From an uncultured Pseudomonadota bacterium (GTDB taxonomy: Bacteria > Pseudomonadota > Gammaproteobacteria > Burkholderiales > JALYOK01), in assembly GCA_902826775.1 (NCBI GenBank), contig CADEHE010000006.1:118233-182232 (forward strand): a DNA stretch of 64,000 nucleotides, read 5' to 3'. The translations under genes were made by a program, and so were the position numbers. The notes under the pieces were generated by a model that saw only the letters and a program-made list of their open reading frames with translations, was not told where the DNA came from and made no database searches. This document shows, piece after piece, positions 63,704 to 64,000 of the stretch. Position 1 is the stretch's first letter. Each line of letters begins with the position of its first letter.

Positions 63704-64000
63704 ATGATGCAAGCGCTACCACGCCTATGCTGCATTTTCGCGACCGTTGTTTTGGGCATGGCCGCATTGCGCAGCCGCGCCCGGTTCGCATCGAGCAAGA
63801 GCCGATGCATCTGCTCAAGCTCGCCAATGAATATGTGCGCGTGTTCGGTGTGGAATTGCCGCCTGGCATACCGAAGAATCCGTGCTCGGCGGGCGGCCCA
63901 AGCAGCGGGCGCCGCGCACTCTCGTGCAGACCTATTTTTGGGAGCACTCGAAGCGGCCAAGAACCCAACGCGTGAGCAATATAGGCACGAAAGCGTTCCG
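63704..64000 (+). pseudogene. Cupin-like exported protein, probably frameshifted, cut by the window end
   Basis: AAGGA before ATG 63704 starts a signal-peptide-like sequence (MMQALPRLCCIFATVVLGMA). The same frame then becomes Arg/Cys-rich and unlikely. A different frame from about 63760 reads PVRIEQEPMHLLKLANEYVRVFG and VELPPG, matching the opening of small cupin proteins (NEYVRV...PPG). The frame appears to change again after PPG. This is consistent with one or two indels, either a real pseudogene or sequencing errors. The gene runs off the window. Confidence 0.4.

Overview
The window is a GC-rich chromosomal segment (about 60% by eye) from a Gram-negative bacterium, most likely a betaproteobacterium. 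The strongest evidence is the run rodZ-ispG-hisS-yfgM-bamB-der-hfq-hflX-hflK-hflC-DUF2065-hisZ-purA (56-13310), a gene order characteristic of Betaproteobacteria. A BPSS1780-type membrane protein, a DUF1178 protein, an AidB-like acyl-CoA dehydrogenase and a Tat-exported TRAP solute receptor agree with this. I see no rRNA, tRNA, insertion sequence, prophage or CRISPR array. Species cannot be named from sequence alone.

Region 1 (1-13310, all +) is the housekeeping block: cell shape, isoprenoid synthesis, tRNA charging, outer-membrane assembly, ribosome GTPases, Hfq, the HflKC protease modulator, and histidine and purine synthesis. Several genes overlap by a few bases.

Region 2 (13330-24185) is the most unusual part. 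Eight genes on the minus strand encode envelope or secreted proteins: a TpsB/FhaC-type outer-membrane transporter without a TpsA partner, an Ala-rich anchored protein, a 984-residue WD40-caspase protein with intact His/Cys dyad and an EF-hand-like loop, an OmpA-domain protein, two small beta-repeat secreted proteins, a CsgG/HfaB-like lipoprotein and a DUF2807 protein. An ECF sigma factor and a probable anti-sigma factor are divergent from them. I read this as a candidate sigma-controlled surface-fibre or amyloid-export locus with a periplasmic caspase-like protease. The parts belong to known families; the combination is the best candidate here for an undescribed system.

Region 3 (24186-37184) is mixed: a small terminator-ended intergenic region, an HNH nuclease, DUF1178, DUF456, a UMF1-type MFS transporter, hydrolases, a DUF805 / FAD-oxidase-methyltransferase fusion / unknown-protein operon, a thiolase and an AidB-like acyl-CoA dehydrogenase.

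Region 4 (37291-51933) holds RecQ, a TRAP transporter (dctP, a strong intra-operon terminator, dctQ, dctM) followed by two hydroxyacid/tartronate-semialdehyde type dehydrogenases, an orphan PAS histidine kinase, the helicase HrpA and an aminotransferase.

Region 5 (52022-59827) is an envelope cluster: BPSS1780, RDD, SpoIIM, DUF4129, DUF4350, MoxR ATPase and DUF58. Region 6 (59840-64000) holds a small lipoprotein with a possible FNR-type promoter, a peroxiredoxin, an alpha/beta hydrolase, a serine beta-lactamase-like protein and a probably frameshifted cupin gene cut by the window end.
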